Below, piece after piece: positions 16,264 through 25,054 of a DNA stretch of 32,522 nt; position 1 is the stretch's first letter, and the number at the start of each line of letters is the position of its first letter. The position numbers and the translations under genes were made by a program. Source of the DNA: CAZCQP01 sp964500895 (GTDB lineage: Bacteria; Bacillota; Clostridia; Lachnospirales; JAISER01); NCBI GenBank assembly GCA_964500895.1, contig CAZCQP010000033.1:1-32522 (forward strand), in the 5' to 3' direction. A model generated the notes under the pieces. It searched no databases. It saw nothing but the letters and a program-made list of their open reading frames with translations, and was not told where the DNA came from.

Positions 16264-17100
16264 ATGGCTCAAAAAAAATCTTTACATACAAAATCTATTT
16301 ATCGAAGCAATCTTCTTTCAGATATACGAATTGCAAGTGAAGCCGGATTTTCTGCGGTAGAGATGGTTGGTTCAAAGGTAATCAGCTACCTTAATGCTGG
16401 ATTAGATGTAGGCTTGGTAAAAGAAAGGCTTGCACAGTACAATATAAAAATTGTCAGTGTGAATGACATTGCGCATGTTGAAAGAACCGATGAACAATCT
16501 GTTGCACAGATGTGTTACGAAGCAGAGGTATTATCAAAGTTTTGCAAAGACGTGGGATGTGACTGTATTCAGCTTGTGCCACTTTGTGCTCACGAAGGCA
16601 AGCCGTGGAGTGAGGTTAAAAAACTAACTGCACAGAGCGTCAATAAAGTATTAGACATTGGCGCAAAGCAAGGCATTAAATTCCAGTTAGAACCTGTTGC
16701 ATGGTCTCCAATACACTCATTATCACAAAGTCTTGAGTTTATTAAAGAGACCGGAAGAGACAATCTTAAAATGGTCATCGACTTTTGGCATTTATGGTAC
16801 GGCAATGAAACGACACCCGCCGAGGTTGCACAACTTGACCCCAGCATGATATGCAATATCCATTTTTGTGATGGTAAACGCAATCCGGAGGGTACTGTTT
16901 GCGACGAAGAGGATTTGAGAGGATATTATGCCGGCGAAGGGGATATTCCCTTGCAGGATTGGATTGATGCCGTTAAAAAGACAGGCTATGACGGATACTG
17001 GTCTTATGAGCTAATCAGTAAACGTCACTGGGAGATGGATACGGCCGAGGTTGCATCTACAGCCGGAAAACTATTAGACAAATATGTATTTAACTTTTAA
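16264..17100 (+). CDS. Sugar-phosphate isomerase/epimerase-like TIM barrel (IolH/IolI-type)
   Basis: A 278-residue xylose isomerase-like TIM barrel (AP endonuclease family 2 fold). Metal-site segments include QLEPVAWSP (Glu), VIDFWHLWYG (Asp/His), CNIHFCDGKRNPEG (His) and the final WSYELISKRHWEMD (Glu). It is probably an isomerase or epimerase interconverting inososes or feeding alternative inositol isomers, as IolI and IolH do. The exact substrate cannot be read from sequence. The start is ATG 16264 behind TTGGAGGT; an upstream extension runs inside iolB in another frame. It lies 17 bp after iolB and 17 bp before iolG, clearly in the operon. Confidence 0.8.
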   Translation: MAQKKSLHTKSIYRSNLLSDIRIASEAGFSAVEMVGSKVISYLNAGLDVGLVKERLAQYNIKIVSVNDIAHVERTDEQSVAQMCYEAEVLSKFCKDVGCDCIQLVPLCAHEGKPWSEVKKLTAQSVNKVLDIGAKQGIKFQLEPVAWSPIHSLSQSLEFIKETGRDNLKMVIDFWHLWYGNETTPAEVAQLDPSMICNIHFCDGKRNPEGTVCDEEDLRGYYAGEGDIPLQDWIDAVKKTGYDGYWSYELISKRHWEMDTAEVASTAGKLLDKYVFNF

Positions 17101-17117
17101 TTCGGGGGAGTAAATAT

Positions 17118-18125
17118 ATGAAAGTAGCCATTATTGGCGCAGGAAGAATTGGCAAGGTTCATGCCGAAAACATCATTAAATATGTGCGGAATGTAGAAGT
17201 AAAAACCATTGCAGAAATAAGAATGACCGATGAGATTAAAAAGTGGGCAGCAGATCTTGGCATACCGAATGTAATCCAAGACCCACAAGAAATCTTTACA
17301 GATAAAGAGATTGATGCAGTGCTCATCTGCTCGTCTACCGATACACATTCAAAGTTTATCATTGATTGTGCAAGGGCAGGAAAAAACATATTTTGCGAGA
17401 AACCCATTGATCACAATATTGAAAAGATTAAAGAAGCTTTAGCAGAGGTTGAAAAATCAGGCGTAAGAATGATGGTCGGATTTGGAAGGCGGTTTGATCA
17501 TAACCATCGCAAGATATATGATGTTGTGCGTTCTGGGCAAATTGGAGACCCCCATATTATTAAAATTTCTTCCCGCGACACAGTGCCCGCGTCTATTGAA
17601 TATTTGGCACATTCCGGTGGCATCTTTTATGATATGATGATCCATGATTTTGATATGGCAAGATTTTTATCCGGCAGTGAGGTTACAGAGGTGTTTGCCC
17701 AAACTTCTGTGTTAATTGATGCCGAGATAGGCAACATTGGCGATTATGATACAGCAGTTGTTACATTAAAGTTTGAAAGCGGCGCAATTGCTGTCATTGA
17801 TAACAGCCGAAAGGCAGTTTATGGATATGATCAGCGTGTTGAAGTATTTGGTTCAAAGGGTTGTGCAGTGGGAGATAACGATATTGCCAATACAGTCAAA
17901 GTAATGGGAGAAGATTGCACTACCTTTGATACAATTTGCAAGGGCATGTGGGAAAGATACACGCAGGCGTTTGTAACAGAGATTGAAGTGTTTGCAGACG
18001 CACTGGTAAACGGAAAAGAAATTCCAATTCCTCCTGTAGACGGCTTATATCCTGTGCTGATTGCAGAAGCAGCAACAAGATCGGCAAGAGAGGGCAGGCC
18101 TGTAAAACTTAGCGAAATAGATTGA
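17118..18125 (+). CDS. iolG: Inositol 2-dehydrogenase IolG (Gfo/Idh/MocA family)
   Basis: A 335-residue NAD-dependent oxidoreductase that oxidises myo-inositol (or an isomer) to inosose, the first catabolic step. The Rossmann motif is IIGAGRIGKVHAENI at residues 4-18. The catalytic Lys lies in NIFCEKPID, and the conserved GFGRRFDHNH and GGIFYDMMIHDFDMARFL carry the Asp/His active-site residues. Length is typical. The start is ATG 17118 with GGGGGAG upstream. Members of this family differ in isomer preference (myo-, scyllo-, chiro-), so the assignment to myo-inositol rests on the cluster. Confidence 0.9.
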   Translation: MKVAIIGAGRIGKVHAENIIKYVRNVEVKTIAEIRMTDEIKKWAADLGIPNVIQDPQEIFTDKEIDAVLICSSTDTHSKFIIDCARAGKNIFCEKPIDHNIEKIKEALAEVEKSGVRMMVGFGRRFDHNHRKIYDVVRSGQIGDPHIIKISSRDTVPASIEYLAHSGGIFYDMMIHDFDMARFLSGSEVTEVFAQTSVLIDAEIGNIGDYDTAVVTLKFESGAIAVIDNSRKAVYGYDQRVEVFGSKGCAVGDNDIANTVKVMGEDCTTFDTICKGMWERYTQAFVTEIEVFADALVNGKEIPIPPVDGLYPVLIAEAATRSAREGRPVKLSEID

Positions 18126-18138
18126 AGGTGAGTGGTGA

Positions 18139-18927
18139 GTGACTGTGTTAAAATCGGCACCTATCGAAGTGCTATTTACAGAACTTCCTTTTAACCAGCG
18201 GTTTAAAGCGGCAAAAGACGCAGGATTTGACTTTGTTGAACTGTGGACATGGGATCATCTAAACATGGATGAAATAAAGGAACTTACAGAGCATGTGGGC
18301 ATTAAAGTGTCTGCCATGTCCGGCGATAAAGACCATTCGCTGGTGGACCCCACACACAAAAAACAATACATCAACCGGATCTATCAATCCATTGAAAAAG
18401 CAAAGCAGATCGGTTGCAAAACGCTGGTCATTCACTCAAACGCATTGGCAGAGAACGGAGCAGTCATTAACCATTACAACAATCTATCCGATTGCCAAAA
18501 ATACTGTTCAATGTATGACATGCTAAAAGAACTTGCACCCATTGCGGAACACGCAGACATCACTTTAGTGCTGGAAGCGCTTAACACAGAGGTGGAACAC
18601 GCTGGCAACTTTTTACGGCACACCTCCCAAGCCGCAGAGATGATCCGAATTTTAAACAGCCCTTATGTAAAGGTGCTATACGATATTTATCATATGCAGA
18701 TTAATGAAGGAAATATCTGCCAAACACTGTCAAGATACATTGATACAATCGGTTATGTTCATGCTGCAGATGTGCCCGGGCGTCATGAGCCGGGCACAGG
18801 GGAGATTAACTATAGCCATGTATTGAAACATCTTGAAAACATTGGCTATCTAGGGATAGTTGGGTTTGAAATGTGGCCTAAATTCAATACCCAGATAGCA
18901 GTAAAGGCAGTGGGCCAAGGGGGTTAA
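18139..18927 (+). CDS. Hydroxypyruvate isomerase-like TIM barrel, probable inosose isomerase
   Basis: A 262-residue TIM barrel close to the Hyi group. Seen: FKAAKDAGFDFVELWTW, LVLEALNTEVEH (Glu), VKVLYDIYHMQINEG (Asp/His), GYVHAADVPGRHEPGTGEIN (His) and GFEMWPK (Glu). The set of metal ligands looks complete. The reading starts with GTG at 18139; AAGGTGAG lies six bases upstream and no better ATG exists before the first conserved strand. It is the second such isomerase in the operon and could act on a different keto-inositol or sugar. It sits between iolG and the transporter genes, nine bases before the ATPase. Confidence 0.78.
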   Translation: MTVLKSAPIEVLFTELPFNQRFKAAKDAGFDFVELWTWDHLNMDEIKELTEHVGIKVSAMSGDKDHSLVDPTHKKQYINRIYQSIEKAKQIGCKTLVIHSNALAENGAVINHYNNLSDCQKYCSMYDMLKELAPIAEHADITLVLEALNTEVEHAGNFLRHTSQAAEMIRILNSPYVKVLYDIYHMQINEGNICQTLSRYIDTIGYVHAADVPGRHEPGTGEINYSHVLKHLENIGYLGIVGFEMWPKFNTQIAVKAVGQGG

Positions 18928-18935
18928 CTAAGGCA

Positions 18936-20438
18936 ATGGAAGATGTATTAGTAGAACTTAGAAATGTAACCAAATACTTTCCCGGTGTCATTGCCTTGAA
19001 AAACATTAATCTATCCATAAAACGCGGCGAAGTGCATGGATTAATAGGGGAAAATGGTGCGGGAAAATCGACAATTATTAAATCTTTAACCGGTGTGTAT
19101 GCACCCGAAGAGGGACAACTGTTCTTTGACGGGCAAAATGTGAGCATAAAGGATCCATATGCGGCCATAGCGCTGGGCATTGGGTGTGTGTATCAAGAGC
19201 TTAACATTGTTCCAGAGCTTAGCATAACCGACAATCTCTTTATCGGTGCGTACCTGAAGAAAAAGTCGGGGTTGCTGGATTATCCTGCAATGCATAAAAA
19301 AGCAAAAGAGATCATGAAATCGTTGGGGCAGGATATTGAACCAACTACAATCTGCGGCGAAATAGGAATAGGCGTGCAGCAGATGGTAGAAATTGGAAAG
19401 TCACTCTTGCACGAGGTTAAGTTCTTAATTATGGATGAACCATCATCCAGCTTAGGCGAAAACGAAATAAAACAGCTGATGCAAACCATTCGGCAGCTTA
19501 AAGCAAAAGGCATTACCATCTTGTTTGTTTCGCATAAGCTTGAAGAGTTATTTGAAATCTGCGATACGGTAACGGTCATGCGTGACGGAATGTGGGTATC
19601 GACAACGCCGGTTCAGGAACTGACGGAGGATCGGCTAATTACCGATATGGTTGGCAGAACGCTTGATAACCTCTATCCTAAAGAGATTGCAACAAAGGGA
19701 GAGGAAGCTTTACGGGTTGAAGGCTTAACCCGTTATGGTGTATACAGCGATATTAACTTTACAGCTTATTACGGGCAGGTTTTGGGGTTTGCAGGGCTGG
19801 TTGGCTCAGGGCGGTCGGAAGTGTTTTTAGGATTGTTTGGTGCAGACAGCCGTGACGGCGGAAAGATTTTTATCAATGGTAAAGAGGTTAGCATTACAAC
19901 ACCTAAAGCGGCCATCGAGAATAAAATAGCTTTTTTAACCGAGGACCGTAAAGGCCAAGGGCTTGTGTTAGGCCAATCCGTTGAAGAAAACCTTAATCTT
20001 GCAACCATGGATAAAAACCGCAGTGGCATCTTTGTAGACTTTAAACGCATTCGTAATATTGCCTTGCAAAATATTAATGATTTAAGGATAAAAACCTATC
20101 ATGCCAATACGCAGGTTGGTACATTAAGCGGCGGAAATCAGCAAAAGGTTGTTATTGGCAAATGGATTAATACCCATGCAGATATTTACATATTTGATGA
20201 GCCCACCAGAGGCATAGACGTTGGGGCAAAGATAGAGGTTTATAACACCATTAATATGTTAGTTAAACAGGGCAAATGCGTCATTATGATCTCCTCCGAG
20301 CTGCCTGAAATTTTGGGTATGAGCGATTGTGTGATTGTAATGAGAGAAGGGACCATAAGGGCAAAAATTGATCGTGGCAGTAAAAATTTTAATCAAGAGG
20401 ATATTATGACTGCGGCATGGGGAGGTACATTAAAATGA
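18936..20438 (+). CDS. Sugar-type ABC importer ATPase (RbsA/MglA family), probably for inositol
   Basis: A 500-residue protein with two fused ATPase domains, the form used by ribose/galactose/inositol importers. Domain 1: GENGAGKST Walker A (38-46), LIMDEPSSSLG Walker B. Domain 2: degenerate Walker A GLVGSGRSEVFLGLFG, LSGGNQQKVVIGKW signature, FDEPTRGIDVGAKIE. A degenerate second Walker A is normal for this family. It would energise uptake through the permease encoded next, whose start overlaps its stop (ATGA). Substrate specificity is inferred from the iol cluster, as in Iat/Ibp-type inositol importers. Confidence 0.9.
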   Translation: MEDVLVELRNVTKYFPGVIALKNINLSIKRGEVHGLIGENGAGKSTIIKSLTGVYAPEEGQLFFDGQNVSIKDPYAAIALGIGCVYQELNIVPELSITDNLFIGAYLKKKSGLLDYPAMHKKAKEIMKSLGQDIEPTTICGEIGIGVQQMVEIGKSLLHEVKFLIMDEPSSSLGENEIKQLMQTIRQLKAKGITILFVSHKLEELFEICDTVTVMRDGMWVSTTPVQELTEDRLITDMVGRTLDNLYPKEIATKGEEALRVEGLTRYGVYSDINFTAYYGQVLGFAGLVGSGRSEVFLGLFGADSRDGGKIFINGKEVSITTPKAAIENKIAFLTEDRKGQGLVLGQSVEENLNLATMDKNRSGIFVDFKRIRNIALQNINDLRIKTYHANTQVGTLSGGNQQKVVIGKWINTHADIYIFDEPTRGIDVGAKIEVYNTINMLVKQGKCVIMISSELPEILGMSDCVIVMREGTIRAKIDRGSKNFNQEDIMTAAWGGTLK

Positions 20439-21421
20439 CAAAGCCAGAAAGGTTTAGTTATAAAAAAATACTTTTTAAGCTAGGGCCGCTGTTGGCACTT
20501 GTATTATTGAGTATAATATGGAGCTTATGTTCTAAAAATTTTCTTACATATGACAATCTCACAAATATTCTCAGGCAAGCATCCATTAACTGTCTATTGG
20601 CCGCAGGTATGCTTACGGTCATTTTAACAGGGGGTATAGACCTGTCGGTTGGGTCTATCTTAGGGCTTTCGATCTGCTCAATGGGTGTTGCATTAAAAGC
20701 CGGCATTACGAACCCTATTGTGTTGGTGATTATTTGCTTAGCAGTGGGCGGTTTATTAGGGCTTTTAAATGGGTTAATGTTAACCGTTATGAAACTTCCT
20801 CATCCGTTTATATCTACATTGGGCATGCAAAATGCCGCAAGAGGTTTAGCATTAATCATAACCGCAGGTATCCCCATTTCGGGTTTTCCCGAGGCACTGC
20901 AATATCCGGGTTTTGTCTCAATAGGCGGGTTTCCCGTTAGCTTCTTTGTGGTTCTTATAGTATTCGGGCTTTTTCATGTCTTTTTAAATCATACTTCTTT
21001 AGGAAGAAAGATTTATTCTATTGGCGGCAATCCCGAGGCTGCACGCTTAGCAGGCATTAATGTAAAGTGGGTGCTAAGTTTTGTATATGTTCTTTCAGGC
21101 GTTATGTCGGCCTTCGGCGGCATTATCTTTATAGGACGTCTAAACACAGCGCCCCCCCTTGCAGGCACAGGATATGAACTGGATGCAATTGCAGCATGTA
21201 TTATAGGCGGGGCTTCGTTTAATGGCGGAAAGGGGACAATCTGGGGAACATTGGCAGGATGCTTAATGATTTCCGTTATACGAAACGGATTGAATCTCAT
21301 CAAAGCTTCCTCCGACTTGCAGATGGTGGTCATTGGTTTAATTATTGTATTGGCCGTATTTGTAGATGTTATGCGGAACCGTTTTGAGGAAACAGCTAAG
21401 CGCCTGGCACTTAAACAATAA
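20435..21421 (+). CDS. Sugar-type ABC permease (RbsC family), probably for inositol
   Basis: A 328-residue multi-span membrane protein with about eight to ten hydrophobic helices. It has the family segments LLAAGMLTVILTGGIDLSVGSILGLS, GLLNGLM, ISTLGMQNAARGLALI, GRKIYSIGGNPEAARLAGINV and the C-terminal GGASFNGGKGTIWGTLAGCLMISVIRNGLNL. It forms a homodimeric channel with the preceding ATPase. The start is ATG 20435, overlapping the ATPase stop, with GGGGAGG about eleven bases upstream. An ATG 18 bases earlier overlaps that ribosome site. Confidence 0.9.
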   Translation: MTKPERFSYKKILFKLGPLLALVLLSIIWSLCSKNFLTYDNLTNILRQASINCLLAAGMLTVILTGGIDLSVGSILGLSICSMGVALKAGITNPIVLVIICLAVGGLLGLLNGLMLTVMKLPHPFISTLGMQNAARGLALIITAGIPISGFPEALQYPGFVSIGGFPVSFFVVLIVFGLFHVFLNHTSLGRKIYSIGGNPEAARLAGINVKWVLSFVYVLSGVMSAFGGIIFIGRLNTAPPLAGTGYELDAIAACIIGGASFNGGKGTIWGTLAGCLMISVIRNGLNLIKASSDLQMVVIGLIIVLAVFVDVMRNRFEETAKRLALKQ

Positions 21422-21466
21422 CTTAAGTTTATGCTGTTTCTAAAAAATATAAAAAGGAGAATGAGA

Positions 21467-22468
21467 ATGAAAAAGTTAGTATCTATGATTATGGCGGTAA
21501 CTATTTTGGCAGGGTTAGCCGGTTGTGCGCAAACTCCCGCTGCCCAACCATCCCCTGAAGCAACAGCGTCTACAGAAACCACTCCAGCTGAACCGGCATC
21601 TTCAGCGGGTGACAAGTTGCGCATAGGGCTTATTGTAAAGGCCATTGGTGATCCCCACTGGCTGGATGTGCGGGATGGGGCAATGGAAAAAGCAAATGAA
21701 TTAGGTGTAGAATTAATCTTTAATGCACCAAATGCTGAAACAGACGTTGAAAAACAAATCAACATGCTGCAAGATTTAATTTCCGACAACGTGGATGCCA
21801 TCTGTGTTGCACCAAGCCAAGCCGATTCAATGGCCAACACATTAAAAGAAGCCGATACGAAGAATATACCTGTGCTTTGGGTTGATACAGCCGGTAATTA
21901 TGAAAAGGCACTGACATTTATTGGCACAGGGAATGAAAATGCGGCTTATGTGGGCGGACAATATATGGCTACCCTTCTTGAAGCTGGTGATAAGGTAGTT
22001 ATTATCAGAAACTCAATCGGTGACCCAACTGGGGATCAGCGTGAAGCCGGTTTTAGAAAAGCCATGGAGGAAAAGGGCATTGAAGTTATTGATGTCAAAC
22101 CAGGGCTGGGCGAGGCAGAGTCTATGAATGCTATGATGGACATGCTACAAACACATCCCCAGATTGATGCAGTATTAAATATTGGTGCTTACATGGCAAA
22201 AGGTGCGGCCCGTGCGATTGAACAAGCAGGAAAAAAAGGTGAAATTTTAATCTGTTCATTTGACGGCACACAGGAACTGGAATTAATCGAAAATGGCACA
22301 TTTGTTGCAACTGTGGCACAAAACCCTAAAGTCATGGGTGCAATGGCAGTAGAAAACGCTGTAAAGGCCGCTAAAGGTGAGGCTATCGATGAAAGAATAG
22401 ACACCGGTGCCACACTGATTACTAAAGAAAATGTTGAACAGTATAAAAAGGATAACAACATTCAATAG
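21467..22468 (+). CDS. Sugar-type ABC substrate-binding lipoprotein, probably for inositol
   Basis: A 333-residue periplasmic-binding-protein type I (RbsB-like) lipoprotein. The signal peptide ends in the lipobox LAGC with Cys20, followed by a Pro/Ala/Thr/Glu-rich tether. The core has IGLIVKAIGDPHWLDVRDGAMEKANELGV, the D..I.AP region DAICVAPSQADS, GTGNENAAYVGGQYMA, and ICSFDGTQELELIENG. It should capture the substrate outside the membrane for the permease. The ATG at 21467 is preferred: GGAG ends seven bases upstream, and the ATG at 21461 is too close to it. It is the last gene of the operon, followed by a terminator. Confidence 0.9.
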   Translation: MKKLVSMIMAVTILAGLAGCAQTPAAQPSPEATASTETTPAEPASSAGDKLRIGLIVKAIGDPHWLDVRDGAMEKANELGVELIFNAPNAETDVEKQINMLQDLISDNVDAICVAPSQADSMANTLKEADTKNIPVLWVDTAGNYEKALTFIGTGNENAAYVGGQYMATLLEAGDKVVIIRNSIGDPTGDQREAGFRKAMEEKGIEVIDVKPGLGEAESMNAMMDMLQTHPQIDAVLNIGAYMAKGAARAIEQAGKKGEILICSFDGTQELELIENGTFVATVAQNPKVMGAMAVENAVKAAKGEAIDERIDTGATLITKENVEQYKKDNNIQ

Positions 22469-22485
22469 TTCTGTAGGGAACCTGA

Positions 22486-22519
22486 GGCGGCTCATGTAAA
22501 AATGTGAGCCGCCCTTTTG
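22486..22519 (+). terminator. Terminator of the iol-transporter operon
   Basis: GGCGGCTCA (22486-22494) pairs perfectly with TGAGCCGCC (22505-22513), ten-base loop, followed by CTTTTG. It lies 17 bp after the binding-protein stop. Confidence 0.85.
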
Positions 22520-22592
22520 TTGATTCGGCTACAATAATTGCAACAACTTTTACTCGGACATGCTAAAAAATAACATAAAGGAGCGAGGGCAC

Positions 22593-22742
22593 ATGTCAAG
22601 AGAAGTAAAAAGGTACAACGATGAATTTAAAAGGCAAATGGTCAACCTTTATAACAATGGAAAAACAATCGTAGAGCTAAGCACTGAATATGGGGTGCCA
22701 AAGGGGATACTACACGGCAAGCTAACGACGCCTTCAAGATAA
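22593..22742 (+). pseudogene. IS3-type transposase OrfA fragment
   Basis: ATG 22593 has AAGGAG upstream. It opens a 49-codon frame with RYNDEFKRQMVNLYNNGKTIVELSTEYGVPKG, the helix-turn-helix start of IS3-family OrfA proteins (usually about 90-100 residues). Similarity breaks off after about 40 residues, and no OrfB follows. A further open stretch without a start (22745-22867) is not recognisable. A dead relic of an insertion sequence. Confidence 0.75.
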
Positions 22743-22896
22743 AATCCGTCCCGCACTACGAAAAAACAATCCGTGAATCCAAAACCCGAACGCTTTCTAA
22801 AGCAGTATTGAACCTCAAACAGTATGCTAAAATAGAGCGGCTATTAAAAACACATAGTTCCACATAACAGAAAGACATACGAATCAAAGAGAAAGA

Positions 22897-23296
22897 ATGC
22901 ACAGTAAAAGAATTGATAATCCGATTCAATCCCTCTTTGAAAAAAAGTCGGTGGAACAGTTCCCAAAAATATTTTTAATCGAATGGCTAAAAAGTATGAT
23001 GATGAGCAGACAACCATTTTTGCGGAGTTGGAAGAACTGAAAAAGGACTTGTCAGCTTGCAAGGAAACGGAAAAAGATATTTCTACTTGGATTTTGAAAA
23101 TCAAAAAATGTCTTTCATTAGAAACATTATCAAGAGAAATTGTGTTAAAACTTATAGAAAAAATAGAAGTGTCCAAAGTGTATGTCGTTGATGATGAAGA
23201 ACACCAAGACATAAACATTACATATAGGTTTGAGAACACATTTAAAGAGAAAGAAAAAAGAGCAAGCTCGAAAAGTAAAATTTATCTTGGCGGATA
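22897..23296 (+). pseudogene. C-terminal relic of a large serine recombinase (DUF4368-type), frameshifted
   Basis: The reading from 22897 gives KRIDNPIQSLFEKK. Then, after a run of seven A (22940-22946), the adjacent frame continues with GGTVPKNIFNRMAKKYDDEQ, a coiled-coil stretch, LSLETLSREIVLKLIEKIEV and DINITYRFEN, ending at 23296. This order matches the C-terminal end of large serine recombinases of conjugative elements (LYEDK..G.IP...F..L...YE.EQ...FIEKIVVH...I.I.Y). One extra A would restore the frame. The catalytic N-terminal domain is absent. It is probably a remnant of a lost mobile element. Confidence 0.65.
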
Positions 23297-23352
23297 ACCT
23301 TTTCTTGCTTACTCTATTCTTCTCACCTGTGACTTGGTGATTAAATCTGAAA

Positions 23353-23440
23353 CGGAGAAAGAGGGATTTGAACCCTCGCGCCGCGTTAACGACCTACCCG
23401 CTTTCCAGGCGAGCCCCTTCAACCACTTGGGTATTTCTCC
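23353..23440 (-). tRNA. tRNA-Ser (anticodon GGA)
   Basis: Minus strand, 88 nt. Acceptor arms GGAGAAA and TTTCTCC pair perfectly with discriminator G. The anticodon loop CTGGAAA has GGA at 23404-23406, read on the minus strand. A long variable arm (type II tRNA) precedes a T arm with GGTTCAAATCC. The 3' CCA is not encoded. It lies just downstream of mobile-element relics. Confidence 0.95.
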
Positions 23441-23555
23441 AAAGTGCTAAAATTCAGCCTATACATCATACCAAATAACCTTGTCCCCGTCAATAGTTAA
23501 TTTAATATTTTACAAGAAAAATTTACCGCAGGCAGGATGATGCCTTTGCACAAGC

Positions 23556-23607
23556 ACCGTCCCCACGGAAAGCTCTGGCTTTTAAGCCAAAAGCCCCGTG
23601 GGGCGGT
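23556..23607 (-). terminator. Hairpin at the end of the amino-acid ABC operon
   Basis: ACCG-T-CCCCACGG (23556-23568) pairs with CCGTGGGG-CGGT (23596-23607), 12 pairs with one bulge, overlapping the last codons of the ATPase gene. There is no clear T tract, so it may protect the mRNA 3' end more than terminate. Confidence 0.45.
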
Positions 23608-24325
23608 ACAAGGTGTCCAGGCCCTCCAGGCTGTCCATATCCCCCGGCACATACACTTTGGCAATGTGCCCGGCATCCATGCAAAAAATGCGAGAGGCGC
23701 ATTCTTTGGCAAAGGAAAGCTCATGGGTGACCACCAGCATGGTGCGCCGTTCTGCCGCCAGTTTGCGCATCACGTCCAGCACCTCCATGGTGAGCAGAGG
23801 GTCTAGGGAGGAAGTGGGTTCGTCAAAAAGCAAAATTTCCGGGTTCAGCATCAAAGCCCGGGCGATGGCCACCCGCTGCTGTTGCCCGCCGGACAGACTG
23901 TTGGGCATGGCATCTATTTTATCTGAAAGCCCCACGGTTTGCAGCATGGTTTTTGCCCTAGATATGGCGCTTTCACGGGACTCTTTCAGCACAGACATAG
24001 GTGCTAGAATCAAGTTTTTCAAAACGGACATGTGGGGGAACAAGTTAAAGGACTGAAACACCATGCTCATGTCCAAGCAAATGTGGCGGGCTGTTTTTTC
24101 CGGCGCATAGATGCCGTTTTGCAGCAATGGCTTGCCGTTAATAACGATGGTGCCGCCGTCTGCTCGTTCCAGATTGATTAAACTGCGCAAAAGGGTGCTT
24201 TTCCCGCCCCCGGATGCCCCAATGATGGCAATGATTTCACCCTTTTCCACTTGAAATGAAACATCTTCCAACACTTTCTTGCCGTCAAAGGCCTTGCACA
24301 ACCCCGATACTTCGATGATAGACAT
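23582..24325 (-). CDS. Polar amino-acid ABC transporter ATPase (GlnQ/HisP family)
   Basis: A 247-residue ATPase that drives uptake with the adjacent permease. Seen: the Walker A GASGGGKST, Q-loop MVFQSFNLFPHMSVL, signature LSGGQQQRVAIARAL, Walker B LLFDEPTSSLDP and the H-loop VVTHELSFA, all complete. The start is ATG 24325 (GGGGGCGGGG upstream, typical MSIIEVSGLCKAF opening). An ATG at 24343, overlapping the permease stop as TAATG, would add six residues and has only a distant ribosome site. Histidine as substrate is inferred from the attenuator upstream of the operon. Confidence 0.92.
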   Translation of the reverse strand: MSIIEVSGLCKAFDGKKVLEDVSFQVEKGEIIAIIGASGGGKSTLLRSLINLERADGGTIVINGKPLLQNGIYAPEKTARHICLDMSMVFQSFNLFPHMSVLKNLILAPMSVLKESRESAISRAKTMLQTVGLSDKIDAMPNSLSGGQQQRVAIARALMLNPEILLFDEPTSSLDPLLTMEVLDVMRKLAAERRTMLVVTHELSFAKECASRIFCMDAGHIAKVYVPGDMDSLEGLDTLYRPTGLLA

Positions 24326-24342
24326 AACCCCGCCCCCTTTCA

Positions 24343-24993
24343 TTAATAGGCAAACCTTTTTTCCAAATAGCTAAACAGTTTGGTAATGACGTACGTCATG
24401 GCCAGGTAAAACATGGCGGCCACCACATACCCAGTAATGTTCACGTCGGTGTTCACGGTGTTTTTGGCATAATGCAAAATTTCTGTCACCCCAATGGCGG
24501 TAACCAACGCCGTGTCTTTCACCAACGTAATGTTTTCGTTGGTCACCGCAGGCAACGTCACCCGCAGCATTTGAGGAATAATTACCTTCAACGTCAGCAC
24601 ATGTTTGGGAAGCCCCAACGCTTTGGCCGCCTCATATTGTCCTTTGGGAATGGCCAATATGCCGCCCCGAAAAATTTCGCAGAAATAGGCGCTGTAGTTA
24701 ATGGCAAAGGCTAAAGCTGCGGCTGTGAAACGGGAAAAGGTGAGGTAAGGCCCCACCACCGGCATAAAGGGCATCCCATATAAAAAGAAGAACAGTTGCA
24801 ACAGTAGAGGGGTGCCCCGCACCACCCAAACAAAAAAATCTACTGGCTTCCGTATCCAGGGGTGCTTGCTCATGCGGGCATAAGTTAAAACCAGCCCCAA
24901 GGGCATGGAAAACAACAAGGTAATAAAGAACAGCAGCAGGGTATACTTGACCCCCGCCATAATGGTTTGTGTAACCGTGAAAAAGTACGTCAT
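24343..24993 (-). CDS. Polar amino-acid ABC transporter permease (HisM/GlnP family)
   Basis: A 216-residue membrane protein with about five helices and the family segments WVVRGTPLLLQLFFFLYG, INYSAYFCEIFRGGILAIPKGQYEAAKALGL (the EAA loop that docks the ATPase) and TNENITLVKDTALVTAIGVTEILH. Only one permease gene is present, so it should work as a homodimer. It lies 61 bp after the binding-protein gene and directly before the ATPase. Confidence 0.92.
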   Translation of the reverse strand: MTYFFTVTQTIMAGVKYTLLLFFITLLFSMPLGLVLTYARMSKHPWIRKPVDFFVWVVRGTPLLLQLFFFLYGMPFMPVVGPYLTFSRFTAAALAFAINYSAYFCEIFRGGILAIPKGQYEAAKALGLPKHVLTLKVIIPQMLRVTLPAVTNENITLVKDTALVTAIGVTEILHYAKNTVNTDVNITGYVVAAMFYLAMTYVITKLFSYLEKRFAY

Positions 24994-25054
24994 GCAAGCC
25001 TCTCCCCCATGGGGCAGGAGAAGACCTAGCCCTCCTGCCCCCTATATGTACGCT

